Assembly: GCF_007830455.1 (NCBI RefSeq)
Contig: NZ_VLLB01000003.1
Coordinates: forward strand, 1 to 64,000
DNA: 64,000 bases
DNA from: Pseudoduganella lurida
GTDB taxonomy: Bacteria > Pseudomonadota > Gammaproteobacteria > Burkholderiales > Burkholderiaceae_D
Reading direction: 5' to 3'
The position numbers and the translations under genes are program-made. Numbering within the stretch: the stretch's first letter is position 1; each line of letters opens with the position of its first letter. Under the pieces are notes generated by a model that saw nothing but the letters and a program-made list of their open reading frames with translations, did not search any database and was not told where the DNA came from. Of the stretch, positions 8,019 through 16,852 are shown in pieces.

Positions 8019-10700
8019 GTGAATCTGTCCCAGGAACACCTGTCGGTCTGCACCACCTGTCCCTACTGCGGCGTCGGCTGCGGCGTGAAGGCCACGCCGC
8101 AGGGGCCGCAGGCGGCCACCGTGACGGGCGATGCGGCGCACCCGTCCAATTTCGGCAAGCTGTGCGTCAAAGGCTCGGCACTGGGCGAAACGCTGGGGCT
8201 GGATGGCCGGCTGCTGCATCCGCAGGTGCGCGAAGACGGCCAGCTGCGCCAGGCCTCCTGGGACGAAGCGCTGGACCGCGCCGCCACGCAATGGCGCGCC
8301 ATCGTCGACGAACACGGGCCGGACGCGGTGGCGCTGTACGTCTCGGGCCAGCTGCTCACGGAAGACTACTACGTGGCCAACAAGCTGATGAAGGGCTATG
8401 TCGGCAGCGCCAACATCGACACCAATTCGCGGCTGTGCATGTCGTCCGCCGTGGCCGGTCACAAGCGCGCATTCGGCGAAGACCTGGTGCCCGTGAACTA
8501 CGAGGACCTGGACATCGCCGACATGGTGGTGCTGGTGGGCTCGAACACGGCATGGTGCCATCCGATCCTGTTCCAGCGCATCCTGCGCGCCAAGGAAGCG
8601 CGGCCGCACCTGAAGATCGTCGTGATCGATCCGCGCCGCACCGCCACCTGCGAAGTGGCGGACCTGCACCTGCCTGTGAAACCGGGTACCGATGTGTGGC
8701 TGTTCAACGGCCTGCTTTCCTACCTGTCGCGCAGCAGCGCGGTGGATGCGGCATTCATTGCCAACCACACGCGCGGCCTGACCGATGCACTGGAAGTTGC
8801 CGAGATCACGCCGGAGGAAGTGGCGCAGACCTGCCGCCTGAAGCTGGACGATGTGCTGGATTTCTACGAAGCGTTCGCGGCGACGGCGAAGGTCATCACG
8901 GGCTTCTCGATGGGCGTCAACCAGTCGTCGGCCGGCACGGACAAGGTCAACGCCATCATCAACTGCCACCTGGTGGCGGGCCGTATCGGCAAGCCGGGCA
9001 TGGGACCCTTTTCGATCACGGGCCAGCCGAACGCGATGGGCGGCCGCGAGGTGGGCGGGCTGGCCAATATGCTGGCGGCGCACCTCGACCTCGACCAGCC
9101 GACGCACCGCGCGGCCGTGCAGGGCTTCTGGGGTTCGCCGCGCATAGCGGACAAGCCGGGTCTGAAGGCCGTCGACCTGTTCCAGGCCATCGAGACCGGT
9201 AGAGTCAAGGCCGTGTGGGTTATCGCCACCAATCCCGTCGTCAGCCTGCCGGAGGCCGACCAGGTGCGCCGCGCGCTGGCGAAGGCGGAGCTGGTGATTG
9301 CGTCCGACGTGGTGGCGGGCACGGACACCAATGCATTCGCCCATGTCCTGCTGCCGGCATTGGCCTGGGGCGAGAAGGATGGCACGGTGACCAACTCCGA
9401 GCGCCGCATCTCGCGCCAGCGCGCCTTCCTGCCGGCGCCGGGCGAGGCGCGGGCCGACTGGCAAATCCTGTCCGACTTCGCACAGCGGCTCGGCTACGAC
9501 GGCTTCGGCTGGTCGCACCAGGGCGAAATCTTCGCCGAACATGCGCGGCTGTCGGCCTGGCGCAATGTGCCCGGCGACCTGCCGCGCGCCTTCGAGATCG
9601 GCGCGCTGGCGGCACTGGACCGCGCCGGCTACGACGCGCTGGAGCCGGTGCAGTGGCCGATCGGCCGGCGCGTCTTCGCGGACCACCAGTTCTCGTTCCC
9701 GGATGGCCGCGCGCGCTTCGTGCCAACGGCGCCGCGCCTGCCAGTGCACATGGCCGGTGGCGACTATCCACTGGTGCTGAACACGGGCCGCGTGCGCGAC
9801 CAGTGGCACACGATGACGCGCACGGGCCGCGCGCCGACGCTGGCCGGGCACACGCCGGAATCGTTCGTCGACCTGCACCCGCAGGACGCGCTGCTGTGCG
9901 GCGTGAAGGAGGGCGAACTGGCCCGCATCGCGTCGCAGTGGGGCAGCGTGGTGGCGCGCGTCCGGCACGGCGGCGGCATCGCGCGCGGCAGCGTGTTCAT
10001 CCCGATCCACTGGAACGGCCAGACGGCGTCCGATGCGCGCGTGGGCGCCGTCGTCAATCCCGTCGTCGATCCCGTGTCGGGCGAGCCGGAGTTCAAGCAC
10101 ACGCCGGTGAGCGTCGACCGTTTTCCCGTGCAGTGGCATGGCTTCGTGCTGTCGCGCACGCCGCTGGGACTGGACACGGTGGCCTACTGGACGCGCGTGC
10201 AGGGCGCCGGTTTCAATCGCTATGAACTGGCCGGCCGCAACCGCATCGGCGACTTCGGCACGTGGGCCCGCGAGCTGCTGGCCATCGATGACGAGGAGGC
10301 CGACTGGCTGGAATATGCGGACCGCAGCAATGGCGTGTACCGCGCCGTGCACGTGGTGAACGACCGCATCGAGCAATGCATCTTCGTGTCGCCGCGGCCG
10401 GACCTGCCGGAGCGTGCCTGGCTGGCCAGCCTGTTCGCGCATGACGTGCTGGTCGATGCCGATCGCGCCGGCGTGCTGGCCGGCCGTCCCCTGGCGCAGG
10501 GCGCCGATACCGGCCCCACCGTGTGCTCCTGCTTCGGCGTGGGCCGCAACACGATCTGCAACGCGATCCGCGACCAGGACCTGAAGACCACCGCCGAGGT
10601 CACGGCGTGCACGAAGGCGGGCGGCAATTGCGGTTCGTGCGTGCCGGAGATCCGGCAGCTGCTGACGCAGAGGCAGGTGGGGCAGCAGCTGCCGGCCTGA
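8019..10700 (+). CDS. nasA: Assimilatory nitrate reductase catalytic subunit (molybdopterin, [4Fe-4S], C-terminal [2Fe-2S])
   Basis: This 893-residue cytoplasmic enzyme reduces nitrate to nitrite. The N-terminal [4Fe-4S] motif is CPYCGVGC at 14-21 with a further Cys at 49 (KLCVKG). Molybdopterin oxidoreductase and dinucleotide-binding domains follow (VLNTGRVRDQWHTMTRTG near 585). The C-terminus, from about 830, adds a BFD-like [2Fe-2S] domain (CSC ... CTKAGGNCGSC) resembling that in NirB. There is no Tat signal, consistent with an assimilatory rather than periplasmic enzyme. The start is a GTG with a weak ribosome site. It is the last gene of the nas operon. The symbol follows Klebsiella usage. 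Confidence 0.93.
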   Translation: MNLSQEHLSVCTTCPYCGVGCGVKATPQGPQAATVTGDAAHPSNFGKLCVKGSALGETLGLDGRLLHPQVREDGQLRQASWDEALDRAATQWRAIVDEHGPDAVALYVSGQLLTEDYYVANKLMKGYVGSANIDTNSRLCMSSAVAGHKRAFGEDLVPVNYEDLDIADMVVLVGSNTAWCHPILFQRILRAKEARPHLKIVVIDPRRTATCEVADLHLPVKPGTDVWLFNGLLSYLSRSSAVDAAFIANHTRGLTDALEVAEITPEEVAQTCRLKLDDVLDFYEAFAATAKVITGFSMGVNQSSAGTDKVNAIINCHLVAGRIGKPGMGPFSITGQPNAMGGREVGGLANMLAAHLDLDQPTHRAAVQGFWGSPRIADKPGLKAVDLFQAIETGRVKAVWVIATNPVVSLPEADQVRRALAKAELVIASDVVAGTDTNAFAHVLLPALAWGEKDGTVTNSERRISRQRAFLPAPGEARADWQILSDFAQRLGYDGFGWSHQGEIFAEHARLSAWRNVPGDLPRAFEIGALAALDRAGYDALEPVQWPIGRRVFADHQFSFPDGRARFVPTAPRLPVHMAGGDYPLVLNTGRVRDQWHTMTRTGRAPTLAGHTPESFVDLHPQDALLCGVKEGELARIASQWGSVVARVRHGGGIARGSVFIPIHWNGQTASDARVGAVVNPVVDPVSGEPEFKHTPVSVDRFPVQWHGFVLSRTPLGLDTVAYWTRVQGAGFNRYELAGRNRIGDFGTWARELLAIDDEEADWLEYADRSNGVYRAVHVVNDRIEQCIFVSPRPDLPERAWLASLFAHDVLVDADRAGVLAGRPLAQGADTGPTVCSCFGVGRNTICNAIRDQDLKTTAEVTACTKAGGNCGSCVPEIRQLLTQRQVGQQLPA

Positions 10701-10854
10701 CCGGCGCCGCCGCGCCGCCAGTCGGACAGCTGCAGGCCGTCGCCCGTGACGCGCGATCCCGGGCATCCTCCAGTGCGTCGGCAATTCACCGGTGCCGTGG
10801 CATTGATCCTGCCGCGGCTAGAATGTCCGCATCGAATCCGCTGGAGGAAGCATC

Positions 10855-11253
10855 ATGGACAACTGTCCCGGCTGCGGCGCAATGGCGCCCGTGCACGACA
10901 CGCATGGCGTGTCCTATACCTACAAGGGCCAGCACACCACGATTCCCGGTGTGGCTGCCTATCACTGCGCCAGCTGCGGCGACGTGCGGCTCGACCCCGC
11001 CGCCGTGCACCGCTACGACGAACTGGTGGCGCGCTTTCACCGCAAGGTCGATGCCGCGCTGGTGGACCCCGCTTACCTGCGGGCCGTGCGCAAGAAGCTG
11101 CGGCTGGACCATGACGAAGCCGACGAGGTCTTCGGCACCGATCATTTCGAGCGCTACGAAGCCGGCAAGGCGCAGCCGCATCCATCGACGGTTGCGCTGG
11201 TGAAGCTGCTGGACCGCCATCCTGAGCTCCTGGCGGAAGTGCGCGGCGTATAA
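10855..11253 (+). CDS. MqsA-like zinc-ribbon/HTH antitoxin-type regulator
   Basis: This 132-residue protein has two CxxC pairs in its first 45 residues (CPGC and CASC), forming an N-terminal zinc-binding domain, and a C-terminal helix-turn-helix (about 70-130, FERYEAGKAQPHPSTVALVKLLDRHPELL). That is the architecture of MqsA/YgiT antitoxins. No MqsR-like toxin frame lies in the 154 bases upstream or in the downstream gap, so it is an orphan antitoxin or a free-standing regulator. A strong GGAGGAAG ribosome site precedes the ATG. Confidence 0.75.
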   Translation: MDNCPGCGAMAPVHDTHGVSYTYKGQHTTIPGVAAYHCASCGDVRLDPAAVHRYDELVARFHRKVDAALVDPAYLRAVRKKLRLDHDEADEVFGTDHFERYEAGKAQPHPSTVALVKLLDRHPELLAEVRGV

Positions 11254-11431
11254 AGCCATCGTCCAACCCGTGGCATAAAGCTGCCGTAAAAACCATCATC
11301 GGGTCCGTAAAAAGCACGTAAAGCCGGCATTTTTCGCCGGCGAGGCATGTTACTGTTCGTGTGCGCACCGTCGCTGGCGATGACTTTATGATAAATTCAA
11401 TGCATCGGTTATCGCCGCCCTGGAGTTGTCT

Positions 11432-12208
11432 ATGCGCCGTCCCATCGTCCTCGTCCCAGCATGCACCCGGCAGATCGGGCATTTCCCGAATCACGCCGCG
11501 CAGAACAAGTATGTGAACGCCGTCGTGCTCGGTGCACGCTGCATGCCGCTTGTATTGCCCGCACTGGCCGAGCTGACGGACATGGAAGCGGTGCTGCACG
11601 TGGCGGACGGGATCATGCTGACCGGCTCGGCGTCCAATGTGCATTCGGACCTGTACGGCCAGCCGATCCGCAATCCGGACCTGCCGCTGGACGCGGCGCG
11701 CGATGCCACCGTGCTGCCCCTGATCCGGGCGGCCGTGAAGCGCGGCATACCGCTGCTGGGCATCTGCCGCGGCTTCCAGGAGATCAACGTGGCGCTGGGC
11801 GGCACGCTGCACCAGGCCGTGCAGGAAGTGCCGGGCATGATGGACCACCGCGACCGCGAGGACGATTCGATCGAGGTGCAGTATGGCCCGGCGCATCCGA
11901 TCCACCTGACGGCCGGCGGCAAGTTCGCCGAGATGCTGGGCAATCCGGACCAGATCATGGTCAATTCCCTGCACGGGCAGGGCATCGACCGGCTGGCCCC
12001 CGGCGTGACCGTGGAAGCGGTGGCGCACGACGGGCTGGTGGAAGCCTATACCGTGGATGCCGCACATGGCTTCACGCTCGCGGTGCAGTGGCACCCCGAG
12101 TGGCGCATCACGGAAAATCCCGACTCCATGAAGATGTTCCTGGCCTTCGGCAACGCCTGCCGCGAGTTTCAGGAACAACGACAGGCAACACGCATGGAGC
12201 GGGGCTGA
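11432..12208 (+). CDS. puuD: Gamma-glutamyl-gamma-aminobutyrate hydrolase family protein (class I glutamine amidotransferase-like)
   Basis: This 258-residue cytosolic hydrolase has the nucleophile elbow GICRGFQEIN (Cys near 112) and the catalytic His/Glu in VQWHPEWR. In the gamma-glutamyl putrescine pathway PuuD releases GABA and glutamate. The neighbouring puuA and spuC-type genes support a polyamine role. ATG 11432 follows TGGAG at 11421-11425; a TTG two codons upstream is less likely. Upstream, 11323-11341 holds a short GCCGGC hairpin without a T tract, and TATGAT/GATAAA sequences near 11386-11397 could serve as a -10 box. Confidence 0.83.
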   Translation: MRRPIVLVPACTRQIGHFPNHAAQNKYVNAVVLGARCMPLVLPALAELTDMEAVLHVADGIMLTGSASNVHSDLYGQPIRNPDLPLDAARDATVLPLIRAAVKRGIPLLGICRGFQEINVALGGTLHQAVQEVPGMMDHRDREDDSIEVQYGPAHPIHLTAGGKFAEMLGNPDQIMVNSLHGQGIDRLAPGVTVEAVAHDGLVEAYTVDAAHGFTLAVQWHPEWRITENPDSMKMFLAFGNACREFQEQRQATRMERG

Positions 12209-12313
12209 TGCATCCCTGCGCACCCAGGGCCGCCTGACTCTCCTAGCTGTTCTCCACAGTCAGTTGAAGAGCGCGGCCGAGGTCGCGAACGAATCTTGAC
12301 TACGGAGTAGAGA

Positions 12314-13684
12314 ATGGCAATCCGCGAGAACTTCAGTTACACCGATATGGACGAGTGGCTCAATGAAAAACGGGTCACCGAAATCGAATGCCTGGTGCCG
12401 GACCTGACCGGCGTCGCCCGCGGCAAGATCCTGCCGCGCGGGAAATTCACCCAGGAGCGCGGCATGCGCATTCCCGAGGCCGTGCTGGGCATGACGGTGA
12501 CGGGCAATTCCCCCACCGACGATCCGGCCTACGACCGCGCCATCTCGCTGACCGACCGGGACATGATCCTGAAGGCCGATCCCGGCACGATCACGATGGT
12601 GCCCTGGGCCACCGATCCCACTGCGCAGGTGATCCACGACTGCTATTTCGCCGACGGCCGCCTGGTCGATTTCGCGCCCCGGTCCGTGCTGCGCAAGGTG
12701 CTCAAGCTGTATGAGGACAAGGGCTGGAAACCCGTCGTGGCGCCCGAGCTGGAGTTCTATCTCACCGCGAAGATCTCCGATCCGGACCTGCCATTGCGCG
12801 CGCCGGTGGGCCGCAGCGGCCGCGCCGAAACGTCGCGCCAGGTGTACAGCATCGACGCCGTCAACGAGTTCGATCCGCTGTTCGAGGACATCTACGACTA
12901 CTGCGACCTGATGGGCCTGGACGTGGACACGCTGATCCACGAGATCGGCGCCGGCCAGATGGAGATCAACTTCCTGCACGGCGAGCCGCTGGGCCTGGCG
13001 GACAAGGTGTTCTTCTTCAAGCGCACGCTGCGCGAGGCGGCGCTCAAGCACAATATGTACGCCACGTTCATGGCCAAGCCGATGGCCGGCGAGCCGGGAT
13101 CGGCCATGCACATCCACCAGAGCATCGTCGATGCCAAGTCGGGCTGGAACATCTTCTCGAACGAGGACGGTTCGCCGTCGGCGCTGTTCAAGCACTACAT
13201 CGGCGGCCTGCAGCGCTACATGCCGTGCGCGCTGGCCATCGTGGCGCCGTACGTGAACTCGTACCGCCGGCTGGTGCGGCACACGGCCGCGCCGATCAAT
13301 ATCCAGTGGGGCGTGGACAACCGCACGGTGGGCTTCCGCGTGCCGGAGTCGGGCATCCAGGACCGCCGCGTGGAAAACCGCATCATCGGCTCGGACGCCA
13401 ATCCCTACCTGGCGCTGGCGGTCACGCTGGCCTGCGGCTACCTGGGCATGACGGAAGGCCTCGACCCCACCGAGATCACCCACGGCAGCGCCTACGAAAT
13501 GAAGTACGAGCTGCCGCAGGGCCTGCCGGAAGCCCTGGGACTGTTGCGCAAGGAAGAGAAGCTGCGCACGGTGCTGGGCGAGCGCTTCATCGACGTGTAT
13601 GCTGCCATCAAGGATCTGGAACACCAGGAGTTCATGACCGTCATCAGCCCGTGGGAACGGGAGCACCTGCTGCTGCACGTGTGA
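12314..13684 (+). CDS. puuA: Glutamine synthetase family protein, probable gamma-glutamylputrescine synthetase
   Basis: This 456-residue protein has the glutamine synthetase fold: metal-binding APELEFYL, GAGQMEINF, the HIHQS loop and the NRTVGFRVP segment. Compared with GlnA it has the PuuA-like N-terminus (TEIECLVPDLTGVARGK) and lacks the GlnA adenylylation-type ending. It would ligate glutamate to putrescine using ATP. It lies between puuD and an aminotransferase gene, separated by 105 and 68 bases. TACGGAGTAGAGA supplies the ribosome site. Other polyamines or amines are possible substrates. Confidence 0.85.
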   Translation: MAIRENFSYTDMDEWLNEKRVTEIECLVPDLTGVARGKILPRGKFTQERGMRIPEAVLGMTVTGNSPTDDPAYDRAISLTDRDMILKADPGTITMVPWATDPTAQVIHDCYFADGRLVDFAPRSVLRKVLKLYEDKGWKPVVAPELEFYLTAKISDPDLPLRAPVGRSGRAETSRQVYSIDAVNEFDPLFEDIYDYCDLMGLDVDTLIHEIGAGQMEINFLHGEPLGLADKVFFFKRTLREAALKHNMYATFMAKPMAGEPGSAMHIHQSIVDAKSGWNIFSNEDGSPSALFKHYIGGLQRYMPCALAIVAPYVNSYRRLVRHTAAPINIQWGVDNRTVGFRVPESGIQDRRVENRIIGSDANPYLALAVTLACGYLGMTEGLDPTEITHGSAYEMKYELPQGLPEALGLLRKEEKLRTVLGERFIDVYAAIKDLEHQEFMTVISPWEREHLLLHV

Positions 13685-13752
13685 TGAAGACGTGGTGACA
13701 ATGAGTCGAGCCAGCACGGCGGCGGGCCGTGCGCCTTTGCAGGGAGGGCATC

Positions 13753-15162
13753 ATGACCACCACCCCGACCGTGCCGGCCCTGCCGGACACCGCGGCCCTG
13801 CAGCAGCTGGATGCGGCGCACTACCTGCATCCGTTCACCGACCACGCGGCGCTGGCGCAGCAGGGCGCCCGCGTGATGGTGCGGGGCGACGGCATCTACC
13901 TGTGGGATTCGGAAGGACGCAAGGTCCTCGACGCCATGTCCGGCCTGTGGTGCGTGAATGTCGGCTACGGCCGGCGCAGCATCACCGAAGCCGTGGCGCG
14001 GCAGATGGATACGCTGCCGTTCTATAACAGCTTCTTCAACACCACCACCATTCCCGCCGTGCAGCTGGCCGCGAAGCTGGCGCAGCTTGCACCGCCAGGC
14101 TTCCATCACGTCTTCTACACGGGCTCCGGCTCGGAAGCGAACGACACCAATGTGCGCATGGTGCGCCGCTACTGGGACCTGCAGGGCCAGCCCGAACGCA
14201 CCGTCATCATCAGCCGCCGCAATGCCTATCATGGCAGCACCATGGCGGGGGCGTCGCTGGGCGGCATGACGGGCATGCACGTGCAGGGCGGCCTGCCGAT
14301 TCCCGGCATCGTTCACATCGAACAGCCCCATTACCTGGAACACGGCGCGGGCATGACGGCGGAGGAGTTCGGCGTGCATGCCGCGTCCTGGCTGGAAGAG
14401 CGCATCCGCGAGCTGGGACCGGACAAGGTGGCCGCCTTCATCGGCGAGCCGGTGCAGGGCGCCGGCGGCGTGATCATCCCGCCGTCCACCTACTGGCCAG
14501 AGATCGGCCGCATCTGCGACAAGTATGACGTGCTGCTGATCGCCGACGAAGTGATCACCGGCTTCGGGCGGCTGGGGCGCTGGTTCGCTTCCGAGCTGTA
14601 CGGCATCCGGCCGGACCTGATCACGTTCGCGAAAGGCGTCACCTCCGGCTACATACCACTGGGCGGCGTGCTGGTGGGCGACCGCGTGGCGAACGTGCTG
14701 CGGCGCGGCGGCGACTTCAATCACGGCTTCACCTATTCCGGCCACCCGGTGGCCTGCGCGGCGGCGCTGGAAAACATCCGCATCCTCGAGGAAGAAGGGC
14801 TGGTCGAGCGGGTCGCCAACGATACGGGCCCGTACCTGAAGGCGCGCTTCGCCACCCTGGCCACGCATCCCTTGGTGGGCACCGCCGACAGCGCCGGCTT
14901 CATGGCGGGCCTGAACCTGGTGAAACGCAAGGCCGCCACCGTGCACTACCAGGTGCGCTTCGACCCCGTGCTGCGGGTAGGCATGCTGTGCCGCGCGCAC
15001 ATGTTCGACAACGGCATCATCATGCGCGCCGTCGGCGACCGCATGATCATCGCGCCACCGCTGGTCATGACGCGCGCGCAGATCGACGAGATGGTCGACC
15101 GGATCCGCTACTGCCTCGACCTCACGCAGGCCGAACTGAAAGCGCGCGGCTGGCTGAACTGA
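13753..15162 (+). CDS. spuC: Class III aminotransferase, putrescine/polyamine type
   Basis: This 469-residue PLP enzyme is close to SpuC-type putrescine:pyruvate aminotransferases and omega-amino-acid transaminases. The motifs DGIYLWDSEGRKVLDAMSG, TGSGSEANDTNVRM, LLIADEVITGFGR and FAKGVTSGYIPLG (PLP lysine near residue 294) are intact. With puuA and puuD it would feed putrescine nitrogen and carbon into GABA or succinate. Start 13753 follows GCAGGGAGGGCATC; an earlier in-frame ATG at 13729 is not preferred. Substrate is inferred from context. Confidence 0.85.
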   Translation: MTTTPTVPALPDTAALQQLDAAHYLHPFTDHAALAQQGARVMVRGDGIYLWDSEGRKVLDAMSGLWCVNVGYGRRSITEAVARQMDTLPFYNSFFNTTTIPAVQLAAKLAQLAPPGFHHVFYTGSGSEANDTNVRMVRRYWDLQGQPERTVIISRRNAYHGSTMAGASLGGMTGMHVQGGLPIPGIVHIEQPHYLEHGAGMTAEEFGVHAASWLEERIRELGPDKVAAFIGEPVQGAGGVIIPPSTYWPEIGRICDKYDVLLIADEVITGFGRLGRWFASELYGIRPDLITFAKGVTSGYIPLGGVLVGDRVANVLRRGGDFNHGFTYSGHPVACAAALENIRILEEEGLVERVANDTGPYLKARFATLATHPLVGTADSAGFMAGLNLVKRKAATVHYQVRFDPVLRVGMLCRAHMFDNGIIMRAVGDRMIIAPPLVMTRAQIDEMVDRIRYCLDLTQAELKARGWLN

Positions 15163-15169
15163 TCAGTTC

Positions 15170-15196
15170 GTGTCCTGGTGCCAGGCACCAGGACAC
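15170..15196. repeat. Perfect 27-bp palindrome after spuC
   Basis: Arms of 13 bases, GTGTCCTGGTGCC and its exact complement, flank a single A at 15183. It starts 8 bases after the spuC stop and ends 17 bases before the end of the convergent symporter reading frame. It shares the GTGTCC/GGACAC outer motif with 54160-54195 and 54278-54324. It could act as a bidirectional hairpin between converging genes, although no T tract follows. Confidence 0.8.
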
Positions 15197-15212
15197 AGGC
15201 TCGGCTGTGGGC

Positions 15213-16674
15213 TCAGCCGTGGGCGGCGGCAATGTGTTTCGTCTGGTCGTGGCGGTTCTTCAGGAACTGCGGGGCCAGCGAGCCGGCGAACATGCCGGCG
15301 AAGGCGGCCAGCAGGCCGGCCAGCTGGCCCGGGAAGGCAGTGCCCCAGCTGGTGATCTGCGGGAAGAACAGCACCCAAACGACGATGCCGGCAGCGATCG
15401 ACAGGATCGCGCCCTGCGTGGTGGCGCGCTGCCAGTACAGGCCCATCACCAGCGGCACGAAGGCGCCGACCAGCGTCACCTGGTAGGCGGACGACACCAG
15501 CTCGTAGATCGACGTGCCCTGCATGGCGATCGCATAGGCCAGCACCAGCGCGGCGAAGATGACGATCGTCAGCCGCATCGCCAGCAGCTGCTGGCGGTCG
15601 TTCATGCCGGGGCGCAGGTGCTTGAGGATGTTCTCCACGAAGCTCGTCGACGGCGCCAGCAAGGTGGCGGACGAGGTGCTCTTGATGGCCGAGAGCAGCG
15701 CGCCGAAGAACAGGATCTGCATCACCAGCGGCATCTTCGTCATCACGAACGTGGGCAGCAGGCGCTGGTAGTCGTTCTTGGCGATGTCCATCGCGCTGTC
15801 GCCCATCACCACCACGGCCGCGGCGACGATGAACATCGGCACGAAGCCGAACAGGATGTAGCTGGCGCCACCGACCACGGCGCCGGTGCGCGCGGTCGGC
15901 GCATCCTTGGCGGACATCACGCGCTGGAACACGTCCTGCTGCGGGACTGCCGAACATCATCGTGATCGCCGCGCCGAAGAAGAACACCATGTCCGTGAAG
16001 GTCGGCTCCGGCCACAGACGCCACAGGTCCGCCCCCTGCGCCATTGCCAGCACCTTGTCGGTGCCGCCGGCCAGGTCGGCCGCGAAGAAGGCGATGACCG
16101 TCATGCCCACCACCAGCACGATCATCTGGATGAAGTCCGTGATCGCCACGGCCAGGAAGCCGCCGACCACCACGTAGATCAGCACCGCCAGCGTGCCGAT
16201 CACCATGCCGGTCGCAGGCGCCATCGCACCGTTCGTCAGCACCGAGAACACCAGGCCCAGCGCGGTGATCTGCGCGGCCACCCAGCCCAGGTAGCTGATG
16301 ATGATGGCCACCGAGCAGAAGATCTCGATGCCCTTGCCGTAGCGCTGGCGGTAGTAGTCGCCGATCGTCAGCAGGTTCATCTTGTACAGCTTCTTCGCGA
16401 AGAACAGGCCGACGAGGATCAGGCACATGCCCGCGCCGAACGGGTCCTCGATCACGGCATTCAGGCCGCCCTGCACGAACTTGGCGGGCACGCCCATCAC
16501 CGTCTCGGCGCCGAACCAGGTGGCGAAGGTGGTGGTGATCACCATGATCAACGGCAGGCTGCGGCCGGCCACGGCGAAGTCGGTGGTGTTCTTGATCCGC
16601 GTGCCGGCCCACATGCCGAGGCCCAGCGTGCCCAGCAGATAGAGCGCGACGAAAATGATCAGGGTGGTGTTCAT
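15213..16674 (-). pseudogene. Sodium:solute symporter, frameshifted
   Basis: The first part (16674 to about 15950) encodes a typical SSS-family N-terminus with several membrane segments (YLLGTLGLGMWAGTRIKNTTDFAVAGR). The frame then turns into non-homologous sequence after MMFGSPAAG. The rest of the symporter continues in another frame from about 15945 to 15213 (DVFQRVMSAKDAPTARTGAVV and onward). Family sequences would read FGSIPQQDVFQR here, so about two bases appear missing at 15944-15951. Joined, the protein would be about 490 residues. It is either a real recent pseudogene or an assembly error. A TATAAT -10 box lies upstream at 16722-16727 on this strand. The substrate is unknown. Confidence 0.8.
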
Positions 16675-16788
16675 GCGGTGGGGCTCCGGGCGGGCAAAAT
16701 AAGTCGGACGGAAAATCCGCGATTATAAAGGCAGAGCCCGGCATTGGCGCGGGTTTCCCGGCCCTTCAGCCCGCAATGCGGAGACAAA

Positions 16789-16852
16789 AAAATAGGGACA
16801 GACCCCATTTTTCGAGAAACATTGCCTCGAAAATGGGGTCTGTCCCTATTTT
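16789..16852. repeat. 64-bp palindromic repeat abutting panB 3' end
   Basis: The left arm starts AAAATAGGGACAGACCCC at 16789 and the right arm (16826-16852) is its near-exact complement, with one extra T in the left arm and a 9-base loop. The outer end overlaps the panB stop codon by two bases. It is related in theme to the GGGGACAGGCACC and GGGGTCTGACCCC repeats elsewhere in the window. Its hairpin ends with TATTTT or AAAATA, so it could terminate transcription of panB. Confidence 0.85.

Noticed and set aside
7998..10784. Minus-strand frame of 928 codons opposite the nitrate reductase
   Set aside because: No recognisable domain and the low-complexity composition of a shadow frame; the opposite strand encodes an intact molybdopterin enzyme.
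11323..11341. GCCGGC hairpin as terminator of the MqsA-like gene
   Set aside because: The T residues are in the loop and no T tract follows, so it does not fit an intrinsic terminator on the plus strand.
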